The notes beneath the pieces are model-generated. The model ran no database searches. It was not told where the DNA came from and was given only the letters and a program-made list of their open reading frames with translations. DNA of 64,000 nucleotides from Actinomadura sp. WMMA1423. Its GTDB lineage: Bacteria; Actinomycetota; Actinomycetes; Streptosporangiales; Streptosporangiaceae. The translations under genes were made by a program, and so were the position numbers. The DNA is taken from NCBI RefSeq assembly GCF_006547145.1, contig NZ_CP041244.1, positions 6,572,001 through 6,636,000 of the forward strand. The letters are read 5' to 3'. Below are positions 9,332 to 18,157 of the stretch, in pieces. Position 1 is the stretch's first letter. Each line of letters opens with the position of its first letter.

Positions 9332-9350
9332 TGCGCCCACTTTACGCCCA
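9332..9350. other. Candidate integrase arm-type site (left)
   Basis: TGCGCCCACTTTACGCCCA matches 16 of 19 positions of 47111-47129 in the same orientation. Each copy itself contains a near direct repeat of the GCGCCC/ACGCCC type. Position just inside both att cores fits arm-type integrase binding sites. Confidence 0.4.
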
Positions 9351-9352
9351 CG

Positions 9353-10564
9353 TTAGGAGCCTCTCCTGCCGAGCGCCTTGGCCGCCTCGGCGGACGCCAC
9401 GCTACGCCCCATGTAGACGTCCTGGGTCATCGATGGCTTGGCGTGTCCGAGGTGGTCGGCGATCGCGCGAGCGCTCAGGCCGGCGTCGTCCAGCCGGGTC
9501 GCGACGGTCTTCCGGAACGTGTGCGAGGTGACCCACCCGAACCGCTCGGCGTCCACGCGCCCGAGCACCTCCTTGATGTCCCGGTTGCCGTTGGACGGGT
9601 TACGCACCCCGCCGAACAGCCCCGGGAACAGTAGGCCCACGTCCTCAGCCGGGCGCTGGACGGTCCGGCCATCCTCGGCAAGGACCGTGACCTGCCGGTC
9701 GCCGTACGGCCACGTCATCGCCATGCGGCGGCGGCACAGCTCCACCACGTGGACGGGCAGGGCGATCACGCGCCAGCCCGCCTCGGTCTTCGGGCGGAGC
9801 TGCAGCACCGTGCCGAGGCCCTTCAGGCGCGCGGCGGTCGCACACACCTCCAGCACGCCGGCCTCCAGGTCGACCACCTTGGCGCGCACGCCGAGCGCCT
9901 CGCCGATCCGCATGCCGGTGCCGTCGAGGAACTCCACCAAGTCGACGACGTCCAGCTCCCGCGCGCCCTCGTCCGCGGCGACCTTCGTCAGCATCTCCGT
10001 CTCGTCCTCGACCGTCAGCGCCCGCGGCCGCGCCTTGCGGCCGGTCGAGATCTTCGCGACATCGCGGACCGGGTTCGCGTCGAGGGCGCCGTGCCTGACG
10101 ACCATCCCGAGCAGCAGGGAGAGCACGGACTTGGCCGTGCGCGCCGCGCTCGGGCCGTGGTTCGTGCGCACAGCCTTCACGAACGCGTCGCACCGCGGCA
10201 CGTCGATCTCGCGCACGAGCAGGCCGCCCAACGCCTTCAGGATGCGGTCGAGCGCACGCTCGTAGATCTCCCGCGTCTGCGGGGTCAGCGTCTCGGACTC
10301 GGCGATCTCGGCCTGCCACAGCTTCGCCGCGTCGCGCAGCCGGGTCTCCGCCGTGATCTCGCCGCCGGCAGGCGGGCCGACGCGGTCGCGGATGGCTTCC
10401 TTCAGCCGGCGCTCGGCCGCGGCCTGGGTGGTGCCGTACCGGGTGATCTCGCGGACCTCGCCGTCGTGGTCGCGATAGCTCGCGCGGGCCCTGATCCGGC
10501 GCGGCCCGAGCTTCTGGAAGCGGACCTTCCCGGCCGTGCCTACGGGAAGAGGGGGACGTCCCAC
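9353..10564 (-). CDS. int: Tyrosine-recombinase integrase
   Basis: 403-residue site-specific recombinase that joins attP to the ssrA attB site. N-terminal arm-binding region, SAM-like core-binding domain (about 75-165) and catalytic domain with Arg219 (GMRIGEAL), Lys259, His348-x-x-Arg351 (SHTFR), His374 (HLGH) and the nucleophile Tyr384 (QDVY). Start GTG 10564 is preceded by GGAGAG and lies 2 nt after the repressor stop, so the two genes probably form one transcript. The gene ends 72 bp from attL. Confidence 0.96.
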   Translation of the reverse strand: MGRPPLPVGTAGKVRFQKLGPRRIRARASYRDHDGEVREITRYGTTQAAAERRLKEAIRDRVGPPAGGEITAETRLRDAAKLWQAEIAESETLTPQTREIYERALDRILKALGGLLVREIDVPRCDAFVKAVRTNHGPSAARTAKSVLSLLLGMVVRHGALDANPVRDVAKISTGRKARPRALTVEDETEMLTKVAADEGARELDVVDLVEFLDGTGMRIGEALGVRAKVVDLEAGVLEVCATAARLKGLGTVLQLRPKTEAGWRVIALPVHVVELCRRRMAMTWPYGDRQVTVLAEDGRTVQRPAEDVGLLFPGLFGGVRNPSNGNRDIKEVLGRVDAERFGWVTSHTFRKTVATRLDDAGLSARAIADHLGHAKPSMTQDVYMGRSVASAEAAKALGRRGS

Positions 10565-10566
10565 AA

Positions 10567-11448
10567 CTACTCTCCGCGCTCGTCATAAAGATGCGGATTT
10601 TCATCGAACTCATAAATCATTTGCTCGACTGCCTCTTCGGTCTCATCGAGGTGTTTGGCGATATCGGCGGGGGCCATACTCTGCTCGTACAAGGCTCGCA
10701 CGCGACGGACGAGCTGCTGACGTGCGCGCAGTGCATCATCCGCCGGACCTGTTCTATCTTCGAGAGTTACTGATCCATCTTCGTTCTTGCGCGCTAGCGA
10801 GACGTACTTCCTGAGCGCGGCATGCCTGGATGCGTACGGACCAGTCTTGAGAGCGTGCCCATGTCTCTCGCCTGCTGTGCCACGAGGCCGTAGCGTCAGA
10901 TAGTAGTCCTTGCCTTCCCTGGTCAAGGTGAAAGCGCCCTTCTCCACGGGGAAGCAAGGTGATGTGTCCCCACCCTTCGCGCGCTGATCGAGGTGGTGCT
11001 CCGCCACTCTACTGAGATAGTTAGTCATCCACTCAAGGGCGTGCCATATTTCGTTGCGCGCGTCCCGGACATCCTCCGGGAGATCCGGTTGCATGAGATC
11101 TTGCATGCTGCCGTATTTCTTGATCAGCTCCGCGAATTGTTGACCATATCCCTCTGCGGCCTTTGTTGAGGCCAGCCATTGCCGTGCCGTCTCGGCGGCC
11201 TCGAAAAGGAGGTTGTCTGGTGGCGACACCATCTCTTCGATGGTCGTGTTGAACACGCGCGCAATCGCCGCCGCCTCATCCAGGCGGATTGGGCGCTGGC
11301 CCTTTTCAAGGCGCGTGATGCCGGACGGGTCGAGTTTGATGGCGTAGCTGGCCAGCTCGTTAGCTAGCTCTCGCTGACTCCAGCCCCGCTTGATGCGTGC
11401 GTCGCGCACCCAGGCACCCAGGCGACGCTCCGCACTGACCTCGCTCAC
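10567..11448 (-). CDS. XRE-family repressor (probable lysogeny repressor)
   Basis: About 293 residues. The N-terminal helix-turn-helix (AWVRDARIKRGWSQRELANELASY...GITRLEKGQRPI) is followed by a helical region and a C-terminal part of unknown fold. GTG 11448 is chosen; GTG 11457 is equally possible, and the open frame further upstream is in the control region. It is divergent from the early genes and immediately precedes the integrase, the usual place of a phage repressor. Its base composition is clearly lower in GC than its neighbours (for example 10590-10800), suggesting separate acquisition. Confidence 0.8.
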   Translation of the reverse strand: MSEVSAERRLGAWVRDARIKRGWSQRELANELASYAIKLDPSGITRLEKGQRPIRLDEAAAIARVFNTTIEEMVSPPDNLLFEAAETARQWLASTKAAEGYGQQFAELIKKYGSMQDLMQPDLPEDVRDARNEIWHALEWMTNYLSRVAEHHLDQRAKGGDTSPCFPVEKGAFTLTREGKDYYLTLRPRGTAGERHGHALKTGPYASRHAALRKYVSLARKNEDGSVTLEDRTGPADDALRARQQLVRRVRALYEQSMAPADIAKHLDETEEAVEQMIYEFDENPHLYDERGE

Positions 11449-11651
11449 ACACTCCACCCCACATCTGCCAAGCGCTGCACACGGCGCAACGGTAATGCGG
11501 GGTGCGCATTGACGCAAGGGGGTGGCGTGTGCTGTGCTGTGTGACGCGCAGCGCCGTTGCGTCGCCAGCAGTACCTTCCGGGGGCCCGGCGAGGGCCGAA
11601 CCGCCAAGTACAGACCTCGCCGGGCTATCCCCACCTACCAGCGGAGATGTC
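11449..11651. promoter_or_regulatory. Divergent control region between repressor and early genes
   Basis: About 200 nt between the divergent repressor and excisionase-like genes. TTGACG near 11510 could be a minus-35 for the rightward promoter. GACGCAA (about 11512) and TTGCGTC (about 11557) form a spaced inverted repeat, and GCGCAAC occurs near 11482. These are operator candidates for the repressor; none is proven. Confidence 0.35.
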
Positions 11652-11885
11652 ATGCACGTTACCAACGGCAGTCGACCGGCACACGCACGTGCCGAGGACC
11701 GGCTGCTGCCGTTCGAGGAGATCGTCGAGCGGCTCCCTATGCCCGAGGCTTCCATCCGGTGGAAGCGCCACAAGGGCGAGATGGACTTCATCTTCCGCCT
11801 CGGCCGACGCCTGGTCGCCTGGGAGTCCGACCTGCTCAACTGGGTCGAAGAGCAGGCCGCCAAGGACCGGGCGGCGACCCGATGA
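11652..11885 (+). CDS. Excisionase-like small DNA-binding protein
   Basis: 77 residues from ATG 11652, with a good ribosome-binding site (GCGGAGAT). The core (EEIVERLPMPEASIRWKRHKGEMDFIFRLGRRLVAWESDLLNWVEEQ) resembles the AlpA/MerR-type winged helix of recombination directionality factors, with the strand-turn-strand wing and the final W..DL.NW helix. First gene of the rightward early operon and divergent from int-repressor, as expected for Xis. A general early regulator is the alternative. Confidence 0.65.
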   Translation: MHVTNGSRPAHARAEDRLLPFEEIVERLPMPEASIRWKRHKGEMDFIFRLGRRLVAWESDLLNWVEEQAAKDRAATR

Positions 11886-12202
11886 GGGCGCCCGCGATCC
11901 AGGTTGGCGCCCTCATCGAGTTGCAGGTCGACCGGCACGGCTTCGTGGACGAGACCGCCGCCAACCGCGCGTGCGCCGCTGTGGACGCTGACGGCGGGCT
12001 GGCGACCGTGCTGATCCATGGCGTCCTCCGGTCCGCCGACGCCTCCGCCAGCGCGGCCCGCCAGGTTGGCGCGGCGCTCGCGACCGCCGCCCGCATCGAC
12101 GTCCTCGGGAACGGTCCTGCGGTCGTTGCATGGGCCGCCCTCGTCCAGGGCTTCGCCGCCGAGGAACGCAGCTTCCGAGCGACCGGCCGCCTGACCGGCT
12201 GA
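11882..12202 (+). CDS. Hypothetical early protein
   Basis: 106 residues, ATG 11882 overlapping the previous stop (ATGA), so translation is coupled. Composition is Ala-rich with alternating hydrophobic segments (IQVGALIELQVDRHGFVDE; ATVLIHGVLRSAD), no transmembrane segment and no motif I recognise. Its position between the excisionase-like gene and replication genes suggests an early role only. Confidence 0.65.
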   Translation: MRAPAIQVGALIELQVDRHGFVDETAANRACAAVDADGGLATVLIHGVLRSADASASAARQVGAALATAARIDVLGNGPAVVAWAALVQGFAAEERSFRATGRLTG

Positions 12203-12289
12203 CCCTCCCCACCTCCACACCTCTCCACGCGACGGCACCTTCCCCGGCCGCCGCGCCAGCGATCAACCCTCGACACATTGGGGTGTCCT

Positions 12290-12610
12290 GTGATCAACAA
12301 CCAGCCGGAGGAGTCCGGCACCACGGAGGGGAAGCGGGCCACGCGGAACGCCCGAGCGGCCGAGCGCGAGCGTGAAGCCCAGTACGGCCCCGCCCTCCAG
12401 CTCATCGGCGAAGAGCTGTCCACACTCGTCGACCTGCGCGGCCGCATCGCCCGTGCCCGTGCTATCGCCACCCGGCAGGGTCACGTCGACATCGTGGCGG
12501 CGCTCGACGGCCAGCTCGCCCCGTTTCGGGGTTGCTTCGAGTGCGGCGACCGCGTTGCCCCCGGTTCCTACTGCCCGTCGTGCGGGCTCATCAACCATGA
12601 GGAGGGATAG
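12290..12610 (+). CDS. Zinc-ribbon early protein
   Basis: About 106 residues from GTG 12290 (TTG 12278 is the alternative). A charged helical N-terminal half is followed by a C-terminal zinc ribbon CFECGDRVAPGSYCPSCG. Such ribbons often mediate contact with nucleic acid or polymerase. It is followed without a gap by the replication gene at 12611. Confidence 0.65.
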   Translation: MINNQPEESGTTEGKRATRNARAAEREREAQYGPALQLIGEELSTLVDLRGRIARARAIATRQGHVDIVAALDGQLAPFRGCFECGDRVAPGSYCPSCGLINHEEG

Positions 12611-13450
12611 GTGGCCATCGAGCGCGTCCGCCGCGTCGGGACCTACGCCCCACTGGCCGCCAACTACTTCATGGACGACGCCATCGCCGAGGCCGGCGAG
12701 GCGGCCGAGCTGCTGTTCATCCGCGGGCTGGCTTTCTGCGCCTCGCGACCCGAGCAGGACGGCTACCTGAGCCGGACCCAGCTCGTGCGGTTCGTGGGCG
12801 TTGGGATGAGCGATGCCGTGGAGCGTGCCCGACGGCTCGTCGACGTCGAACTCTGGGAGGCCGTGGACGACGGCTATCAGGTGCGTAGCTGGCTGAAGTG
12901 GAACCGCAGCGCCGACGAGATCGGCCGCTACCGAGCCAAGGACCGCGAGCGGAAGCGCAAGGCGACGGAGGGCGTCTCGGAGGGCGCTGCGGATTCCGAC
13001 ACCACTTCCGCGCGGAATCCGAGCGGAGTCCGCGCGGAGGGTGTCGCGGAATCCAAAACGGCCTCCGACACACAGATGCACTACACATCAGATGCAGTAC
13101 AGGAAGTACCTCCATCGAGTACCTCGATGGAGACCTGCATGGAGCACTCGACCTCCACATCGAAGCGGCCGACGCCCGGCAGCGATGACGACCCGCAGTG
13201 GTGCCGCTTCTGGGACGCCTACCCCCGCAAGGACGGCAAGAAGGTCGCGCGGACCAGGTGGGCGACTGCGGTCAAGAAGACCGACCCCGAAGTGATCATC
13301 ACCGGCGCCGAGCGTTACCGCGACCGGATGGCCCGTGAGGGCACGCCACGCCAGAAGATCAAGATGCCGGAGGGCTGGCTGAACGGGGAGCGTTGGGAAG
13401 ACGAGTCCGGCCCGCACCTGCGCGCCGTCGGCGGATGGTTGGACAACTGA
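12611..13450 (+). CDS. Phage replication organiser protein
   Basis: 279 residues from GTG 12611. The N-terminal part (about 1-120) resembles a winged-helix origin-binding domain (ANYFMDDAI...LSRTQLVRFVGVGMSDAVERARRLVDVELWE). A low-complexity Ser/Thr linker (about 125-190) joins it to a C-terminal domain with the motif WCRFWDAYPRKDGKKVARTRW, common in replication proteins of actinophages and phages of Firmicutes (DnaD/primosome-like). It overlaps the primase-helicase start (TGATG) and so is presumed to load it. Confidence 0.7.
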   Translation: MAIERVRRVGTYAPLAANYFMDDAIAEAGEAAELLFIRGLAFCASRPEQDGYLSRTQLVRFVGVGMSDAVERARRLVDVELWEAVDDGYQVRSWLKWNRSADEIGRYRAKDRERKRKATEGVSEGAADSDTTSARNPSGVRAEGVAESKTASDTQMHYTSDAVQEVPPSSTSMETCMEHSTSTSKRPTPGSDDDPQWCRFWDAYPRKDGKKVARTRWATAVKKTDPEVIITGAERYRDRMAREGTPRQKIKMPEGWLNGERWEDESGPHLRAVGGWLDN

Positions 13451-15030
13451 TGGACGTCCTCCGCGAACTCGTCCTCCCCAAGCTGGAAGGTGTTCGCCAG
13501 TCCGGCGGTTCGTTCTCGGCCCGCTGCCCCGCCCACGACGACCGCAACCCGTCCCTGTCGGTCTCGCCCGGCCATACCCAGCCGGTCGTACTGAAGTGCC
13601 AGGCCGGATGCGAGACCGTGGACATCCTCGCCGCGATCGGGCTCACCGAGGCCGACATCTGCACGCCACGCGACGATCAGCGGCGCGAGGAGTGGACACC
13701 GCACGGGCCCGCCATCGCCGTCTACGACTATGTGGACGAGAACGGCGTCCTGCTGTTCCAGGTCATGCGGACTCTGGGCAAGCAGTTCCCATGCCGCGTC
13801 CCCGACCCGACCGCCAAGCGCGGATACCGCTGGAGCCTCGGCGACACCCGCCGCGTCCTCTACCGGCTGCCCGCGGTGATCGGGGCCTTGCGCGACGGCA
13901 AGCCGGTGTGGATCTGCGAGGGCGAGAAGGACGTCCACGCCCTGGAGGCCCGCGGCGTCGTCGCCACCTGCAACCCGGGCGGGACCGGCCAGGGCTGGCG
14001 CGCCGAATACGGCGAACCTCTCCGGGACGCCGAGGTCACCATCGTTGCCGACGCGGACAAGCCCGGCCAGGCGCACGCCCGGCAGGTTGCCGCCATGCTC
14101 GACGGCATCGCAGCCCGCATCCGCATCGTCGAGGCAGCCGCAGGGAAGGACGCCGCCGACCACCTCGCCGCCGGCAAGACGATCGAGGAGTTCGTCGAGA
14201 CCTGGACCAGCGACGAGCCCGCCAGGGTCGACCTCGCCGTGGACCTGTGGGAGTTCATCGGCCAGTCCGACCCTCCGTACGAGTGGGTCATACCCGGCCT
14301 GCTTGAGCGCGGCGACCGCTTGATCCTCACTGGCTTCGAGGGCCTCGGCAAATCCATGCTGACCCGGCAGCTCGCCGTCTGCGCGGCAGCGGGCATCCAC
14401 CCGTTCGCCTGGGGCGAGACCTACGAGCCGCGGCGCGTCCTGATGATCGACTGCGAGAACTCCGAGCGCCAGGGCCGCCGCCGGTTCCGCCCGCTCGCCG
14501 CCGCCTCCATCAAGACCCGGCGCCGCGTCCCCGACGGCGGGCTCCGGCTCATCCACCGGCCCGAGGGGATCGACCTCACCCGCGAGAACGACGCCGCGTG
14601 GTTCATGGAGCGCGTCACGGCACACCGCCCCGACCTGCTCATCGTGGGCCCGTTCTACCGGCTCCACATGGGCGACATGAACGACGAGCGCGTCGCCCGC
14701 AAGGTCGTCGGCATCCTCGACGCCGCCCGCACCAAGGCCGACTGCGCCCTGGTCACCGAGGCCCACGCCGGGCACGGCGAGGCAGGCAAGAACCGCTCTG
14801 TCCGCCCGCTCGGCTCCTCGCTGCTACTGCGCTGGCCGGAGTTCGGGTTCGGCATCGCGCCCGACCCCGGCAAAGAGGTCCGACCTGGCGAACCGTACCG
14901 CGACGTCGAGGTCCGCCCCTGGCGCGGCGCCCGCGACGAACGCAACTGGCCCACACACCTGACCTGGGGCGACCCCGAGGGATGGCCCTGGCAGATCGCA
15001 CCCGAAACGATCGGAGGAAAGGGATTTTGA
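13450..15030 (+). CDS. Primase-helicase (CHC2-type zinc finger, Toprim, RecA-like ATPase)
   Basis: 526 residues from ATG 13450. The N-terminal zinc finger uses C26-x2-H29 and C50-x3-C54; the Toprim-like region follows (WICEGEKDVHAL and TIVADADKPG), and the C-terminal AAA/RepA-like ATPase has Walker A G295FEGLGKS302, Walker B in LMIDCENS and a downstream LLIVGP strand. The layout matches primase-helicases of actinophages and conjugative elements. It should synthesise primers and unwind DNA for replication of the excised circle. Confidence 0.88.
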   Translation: MDVLRELVLPKLEGVRQSGGSFSARCPAHDDRNPSLSVSPGHTQPVVLKCQAGCETVDILAAIGLTEADICTPRDDQRREEWTPHGPAIAVYDYVDENGVLLFQVMRTLGKQFPCRVPDPTAKRGYRWSLGDTRRVLYRLPAVIGALRDGKPVWICEGEKDVHALEARGVVATCNPGGTGQGWRAEYGEPLRDAEVTIVADADKPGQAHARQVAAMLDGIAARIRIVEAAAGKDAADHLAAGKTIEEFVETWTSDEPARVDLAVDLWEFIGQSDPPYEWVIPGLLERGDRLILTGFEGLGKSMLTRQLAVCAAAGIHPFAWGETYEPRRVLMIDCENSERQGRRRFRPLAAASIKTRRRVPDGGLRLIHRPEGIDLTRENDAAWFMERVTAHRPDLLIVGPFYRLHMGDMNDERVARKVVGILDAARTKADCALVTEAHAGHGEAGKNRSVRPLGSSLLLRWPEFGFGIAPDPGKEVRPGEPYRDVEVRPWRGARDERNWPTHLTWGDPEGWPWQIAPETIGGKGF

Positions 15031-15455
15031 TCAACAGCATCCACGAAGAGATCGGTTGGTTCGCCTGCGCGAACCTGCAATGCCGCAAGCCCCTCGACCG
15101 CGACCACGTCACCCTCGTCACCACCGCGCACATGCGGCGGTTCTGCAGCGTCCTGTGCATTACCGAGGGCCAGGTCGCATGGCACGAGCGGCTCACCGAC
15201 CCCAACGTGCCGGAGTACCAGCGGTACGAGCGGGAGCTGCAGGCCCACATCGCCAGCGGCGAGACCTCCGCCGCTAGCGCGGCCATCATCGCCCGAGTCT
15301 TCGCCGACCACCCCGACTGGTTCCACCGCGGCCCGTGCTGCGAGTGCCCGAAGTGCGGCGGCAACGAGTGCGTCGTCTGGAACCCGGACTGGATGCCGGA
15401 AGGCGTGTCCGGAGTCCACATCTGCCCCACCTGCCAGCCGAAGAAGGAGAGCTGA
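15027..15455 (+). CDS. Multi-cysteine zinc-binding protein
   Basis: 142 residues from TTG 15027, which has a strong ribosome-binding site (GGAGGAAA) and overlaps the previous stop (TTGA). Three cysteine groups are visible: CANLQC with C..C around residue 34, [12 protein letters not shown], and CPTC near the C-terminus. It is probably a nucleic-acid or protein-binding accessory of the replication operon; no family assigned. Confidence 0.65.
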   Translation: MINSIHEEIGWFACANLQCRKPLDRDHVTLVTTAHMRRFCSVLCITEGQVAWHERLTDPNVPEYQRYERELQAHIASGETSAASAAIIARVFADHPDWFHRGPCCECPKCGGNECVVWNPDWMPEGVSGVHICPTCQPKKES

Positions 15456-15456
15456 A

Positions 15457-15918
15457 ATGGCCGGAGAAACCCAGATCACGATTGTCGGGAACCTCGTCGA
15501 GGACCCGAACCTGCGCTTCACCCCGAGCGGCCAGGCGGTCGCGTCCTTCCGCCTCGCCTCCACGCCCCGGTTCTTCGACAAGGCCGCGAACGGGTGGAAG
15601 GACGGGGAGGCGATGTTCCTGACCTGCAACGTCTGGCGGCAGGCCGCCGAGCACGTCGCCGAGTCCCTCACCCGTGGCATGCGGGTCATCGTGCAGGGAT
15701 GCCTCAAGCAGCGCTCCTACGAGACCCGCGAGGGCGAGAAGCGCACCGTCTTCGAGGTCGAGGTCGACGAGATCGGCCCCTCCCTCCGCAACGCGACCGC
15801 GAAGGTCACCAAGGCCCAGCGGTCCGGCGGCGCCCCGGCCGGCGGCGGGTTCGGCCAGAGCGCGCCCGCCGGCCAGCAGCAGGGCCGCCAGGGCTTCAGC
15901 GACGACCCGCCGTTCTGA
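15457..15918 (+). CDS. ssb: Single-stranded DNA-binding protein
   Basis: 153 residues: an OB-fold ([20 protein letters not shown]...[21 protein letters not shown]), a Gly/Gln-rich linker and the acidic tip DDPPF that recruits replication proteins in the SSB family. Coats ssDNA during phage replication. Start ATG 15457 follows GAAGGAGA. Confidence 0.95.
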   Translation: MAGETQITIVGNLVEDPNLRFTPSGQAVASFRLASTPRFFDKAANGWKDGEAMFLTCNVWRQAAEHVAESLTRGMRVIVQGCLKQRSYETREGEKRTVFEVEVDEIGPSLRNATAKVTKAQRSGGAPAGGGFGQSAPAGQQQGRQGFSDDPPF

Positions 15919-15944
15919 GCAACCCCCACCAGAAGGAGATCCAC

Positions 15945-16133
15945 ATGCCCATCAGCGAGCAGGCGCCCAAGCGCATCATCCGGTGCCGATACATCCGGGC
16001 GAACGACGAACGATGCACCGGCGAAGTCCTCGATCCCGAGGCCGACGTCCAGTTGTGCCTGAAGCACACCGCGCGGGTCGTCGAGCACGCCCGCGCGACC
16101 TACGAGCGGTTCCGGCTGGAGGCGGAGCTGTGA
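15945..16133 (+). CDS. Small hypothetical protein with Cys/His pairs
   Basis: 62 residues from ATG 15945 with AGAAGGAGAT upstream. CRYIRANDERC...CLKHT is a possible single zinc site of the phage CGSCH type, followed by a helix. Unknown function; part of the early operon. Confidence 0.6.
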   Translation: MPISEQAPKRIIRCRYIRANDERCTGEVLDPEADVQLCLKHTARVVEHARATYERFRLEAEL

Positions 16134-16234
16134 ACGACTTCCAACGGCGGTGGGCCGTCACGATGGTCCGCCTCGTGCCCCTGGTGCTCGTCGCCCTGCT
16201 CGTTATCGCCGCCCTCATCGACGCGACCCGATGA
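16130..16234 (+). CDS. Single-TM micropeptide
   Basis: 34 residues from GTG 16130, overlapping the previous stop. Almost the whole peptide is one hydrophobic helix (MVRLVPLVLVALLVIAALI) with a positively charged N-terminus. It is supported by coupling to the upstream gene and by the non-random hydrophobic sequence. Function unknown. Confidence 0.5.
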   Translation: MNDFQRRWAVTMVRLVPLVLVALLVIAALIDATR

Positions 16235-16246
16235 CCGACCACAACG

Positions 16247-16277
16247 AGGCCGGGGCTGCCCTTAACAGCCCCGGCCT
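16247..16277 (+). other. Perfect 12-bp hairpin before the 16294 gene
   Basis: AGGCCGGGGCTG (16247-16258) pairs with CAGCCCCGGCCT (16266-16277) around a 7-nt loop. No T-run follows; the ribosome-binding site of the 16294 gene (AAGGGGAG) lies 2 nt beyond it. It may set mRNA stability or partial termination inside the early operon. Confidence 0.55.
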
Positions 16278-16293
16278 GAAGGGGAGCCTAGCC

Positions 16294-17094
16294 ATGACCG
16301 ACCAGACCACCACCAGCGTCCACGCCCAGCACATCGCGGACATGCGCGAGGCCGTCGCCACCCTGCGCACCACCGAGCCCGACCGCAACAGTTGGGACGC
16401 GCTCGACAAGCTCGTCGACTTCGCCGAGCAGCAGGGCCTGCACTTCAACCCGGACACGCACGCGAACCTGTGGGGCTTCGGGTCCGTCCGCGTGGTCCTC
16501 AGCGAGCCCGACGGCGGATTCTGGGTCCGGCTGTTCAGCCTCATCGAGCCCACCGGCCTCGACGACGTCGAGCTCTACCGCCTCTTCCTCGAAGAGCTCG
16601 CCGAACAGGACCAGGAGGGCCGCGAAGACGACCACCCCTCCGTGCACCTCATCGAGGCCGGCGACGCGCGGGACCTCCTCGTCCACCACGACTTCGTGAT
16701 GCGCGTTTTCGCCACCCACAGCCCCTGGCGCAAGGAGTACTTCGAGAACACCAAGGAGCTCATGCACCACGCCATGGAGAAGTCCGGGCTCCTCGGCATA
16801 TTCGGCGCCTCACCTACCGGCTTCACGGCCATCGCCCACCTCACCACCGAGGACGGCGAGGCCATCAAGCTGTCCATGCCCATCCGCCGCTTCGACGCCG
16901 ACGAGGTCCCGATCGTGGCCGCGCCCTTCGACGACGCCGCCGAGGGCGAGGAGATGCGCATCACCGACATGACGAGCACGTACGAGATCTGCCGTGCCGA
17001 CGACGCCGCCCGCTCCATCTTCGGCCCGAAGGTCGACGAGGGGACGGCTACCGAGATGGCGTTCCGCGGGCCCGCCCTGACCGCCGAGCAGTAG
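16294..17094 (+). CDS. Hypothetical phage protein
   Basis: 266 residues from ATG 16294, preferred over ATG 16231 because AAGGGGAG precedes it and because a hairpin occupies 16247-16277. Predominantly acidic and alpha/beta in character, with no transmembrane segment and no catalytic motif I recognise. Position between ssb and the packaging genes is where actinophages keep variable early proteins. Confidence 0.65.
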   Translation: MTDQTTTSVHAQHIADMREAVATLRTTEPDRNSWDALDKLVDFAEQQGLHFNPDTHANLWGFGSVRVVLSEPDGGFWVRLFSLIEPTGLDDVELYRLFLEELAEQDQEGREDDHPSVHLIEAGDARDLLVHHDFVMRVFATHSPWRKEYFENTKELMHHAMEKSGLLGIFGASPTGFTAIAHLTTEDGEAIKLSMPIRRFDADEVPIVAAPFDDAAEGEEMRITDMTSTYEICRADDAARSIFGPKVDEGTATEMAFRGPALTAEQ

Positions 17095-17157
17095 CCGACC
17101 GGCCGCCCCGGCGTGCACGCGTGGTGCGTCGGGGCGGCCCGCCGAGAGGAGAGCCCG

Positions 17158-17403
17158 ATGCCCGACCGTCCACAGGACGCGTCCGCCACCCCTGCCGTCG
17201 ATGACGAGCAGCCCGACCAGGTCACCGTCGTCCGTCCGGGGCAGACGCTCGTCATCCGCTACGCCCGGCGCATGCTCAGCGACTACGAAGTCGATCAGCT
17301 CAGGGCCAAGTTCGCCGAACGGATGCCGGGCGTGAACCTCGTCGTCCTCGGCCCCGACATCGAACCCGTCATGGTCTACGACCCCAACCCCGAGCGGGAC
17401 TGA
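17158..17403 (+). CDS. Small acidic hypothetical protein
   Basis: 81 residues from ATG 17158 after a strong GAGAGGAGAG ribosome-binding site. An unstructured acidic start precedes an alpha/beta core (QVTVVRPGQTLVIRY; DYEVDQLRAKFAERMPGVNLVVLG), a pattern seen in small phage proteins of unknown role. HNH gene follows after 2 nt. Confidence 0.65.
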   Translation: MPDRPQDASATPAVDDEQPDQVTVVRPGQTLVIRYARRMLSDYEVDQLRAKFAERMPGVNLVVLGPDIEPVMVYDPNPERD

Positions 17404-17405
17404 CC

Positions 17406-17708
17406 ATGGCCAAGCCCGGCCTCGGCAAGCGCCATCAGGTCATCGCCGTCATCGTCCGCAAGCGAGCCGCGGCCGGCGAGCCCTGCTACCTCTGCCACCA
17501 GCCGATCGACACCCGGCCAGAGAAGGACGGCGGACCACCCACCCGATCCCGCTGGAGCTTCTCCGCCCACCACATCGAGGAGCGCAACAACGGCGGGCAG
17601 ACCGTCCTCGCCAACTACGCCCCCGCCCACTACGGGTGCAACTCCAGCTGGGGCGACGGATCCACCCAGCGCAGCAAGCGCAAGCCCTGGCGCCCGAGGA
17701 AGTGGTGA
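17406..17708 (+). CDS. HNH endonuclease of the packaging region
   Basis: 100 residues. HNH/zinc motif: C-x2-C (CYLC), AHHIEERNNGG and a late Asn/Cys (HYGCNSS). In cos-type siphoviruses an HNH protein encoded next to the terminase is needed for cleavage of packaged DNA; its place here, just before the terminase, fits that role rather than a homing nuclease. Homing cannot be excluded. Confidence 0.8.
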   Translation: MAKPGLGKRHQVIAVIVRKRAAAGEPCYLCHQPIDTRPEKDGGPPTRSRWSFSAHHIEERNNGGQTVLANYAPAHYGCNSSWGDGSTQRSKRKPWRPRKW

Positions 17709-17709
17709 C

Positions 17710-18132
17710 GTGCTCACCGTCGTGACCGGCCCGCCCTGCGTCGGCAAGACCACCCACGTCCAGACGCACGCCAAGCCCGGCGACATCGTCGTCGACTACG
17801 ACGCCCTCGCCGTCGCGCTCGGCAGCCCGGACAGCCACGACCACCCCGCCCCCGTCGCCTACGTCGCCAAGGCCGCACGCCAGACCGCGATCCGCGCAGC
17901 CATCGGCTGCCACCGCGGCGGCGCCCGAGTATGGATCATCGACACCAGCCCCAGCCCCGGCCGGCAACGCCAGTACGCCAAGGCAGGAGCCCAGGTCATC
18001 ACCCTCACCGCACCGCCCGAGGTACTGCACGCCAGGGCCAAGGACCGGCCCAAGGCCTGGCACCGCCTGATCGACACCTGGCTCGCCGAACACGGAGAGC
18101 AAGCAGACCCCAGGGGCATGCGGGCATGGTGA
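17710..18132 (+). CDS. Small P-loop kinase-like protein
   Basis: 140 residues from GTG 17710. Walker A GPPCVGKTT at the N-terminus, then VVDYDAL and WIIDTSPS, typical of short AAA/adenylate-kinase-like nucleotide kinases found in actinophages. The substrate cannot be told. It begins 1 nt after the HNH stop. Confidence 0.75.
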   Translation: MLTVVTGPPCVGKTTHVQTHAKPGDIVVDYDALAVALGSPDSHDHPAPVAYVAKAARQTAIRAAIGCHRGGARVWIIDTSPSPGRQRQYAKAGAQVITLTAPPEVLHARAKDRPKAWHRLIDTWLAEHGEQADPRGMRAW

Positions 18133-18157
18133 CCACGATCAACCGAGAGGAGAGCCC

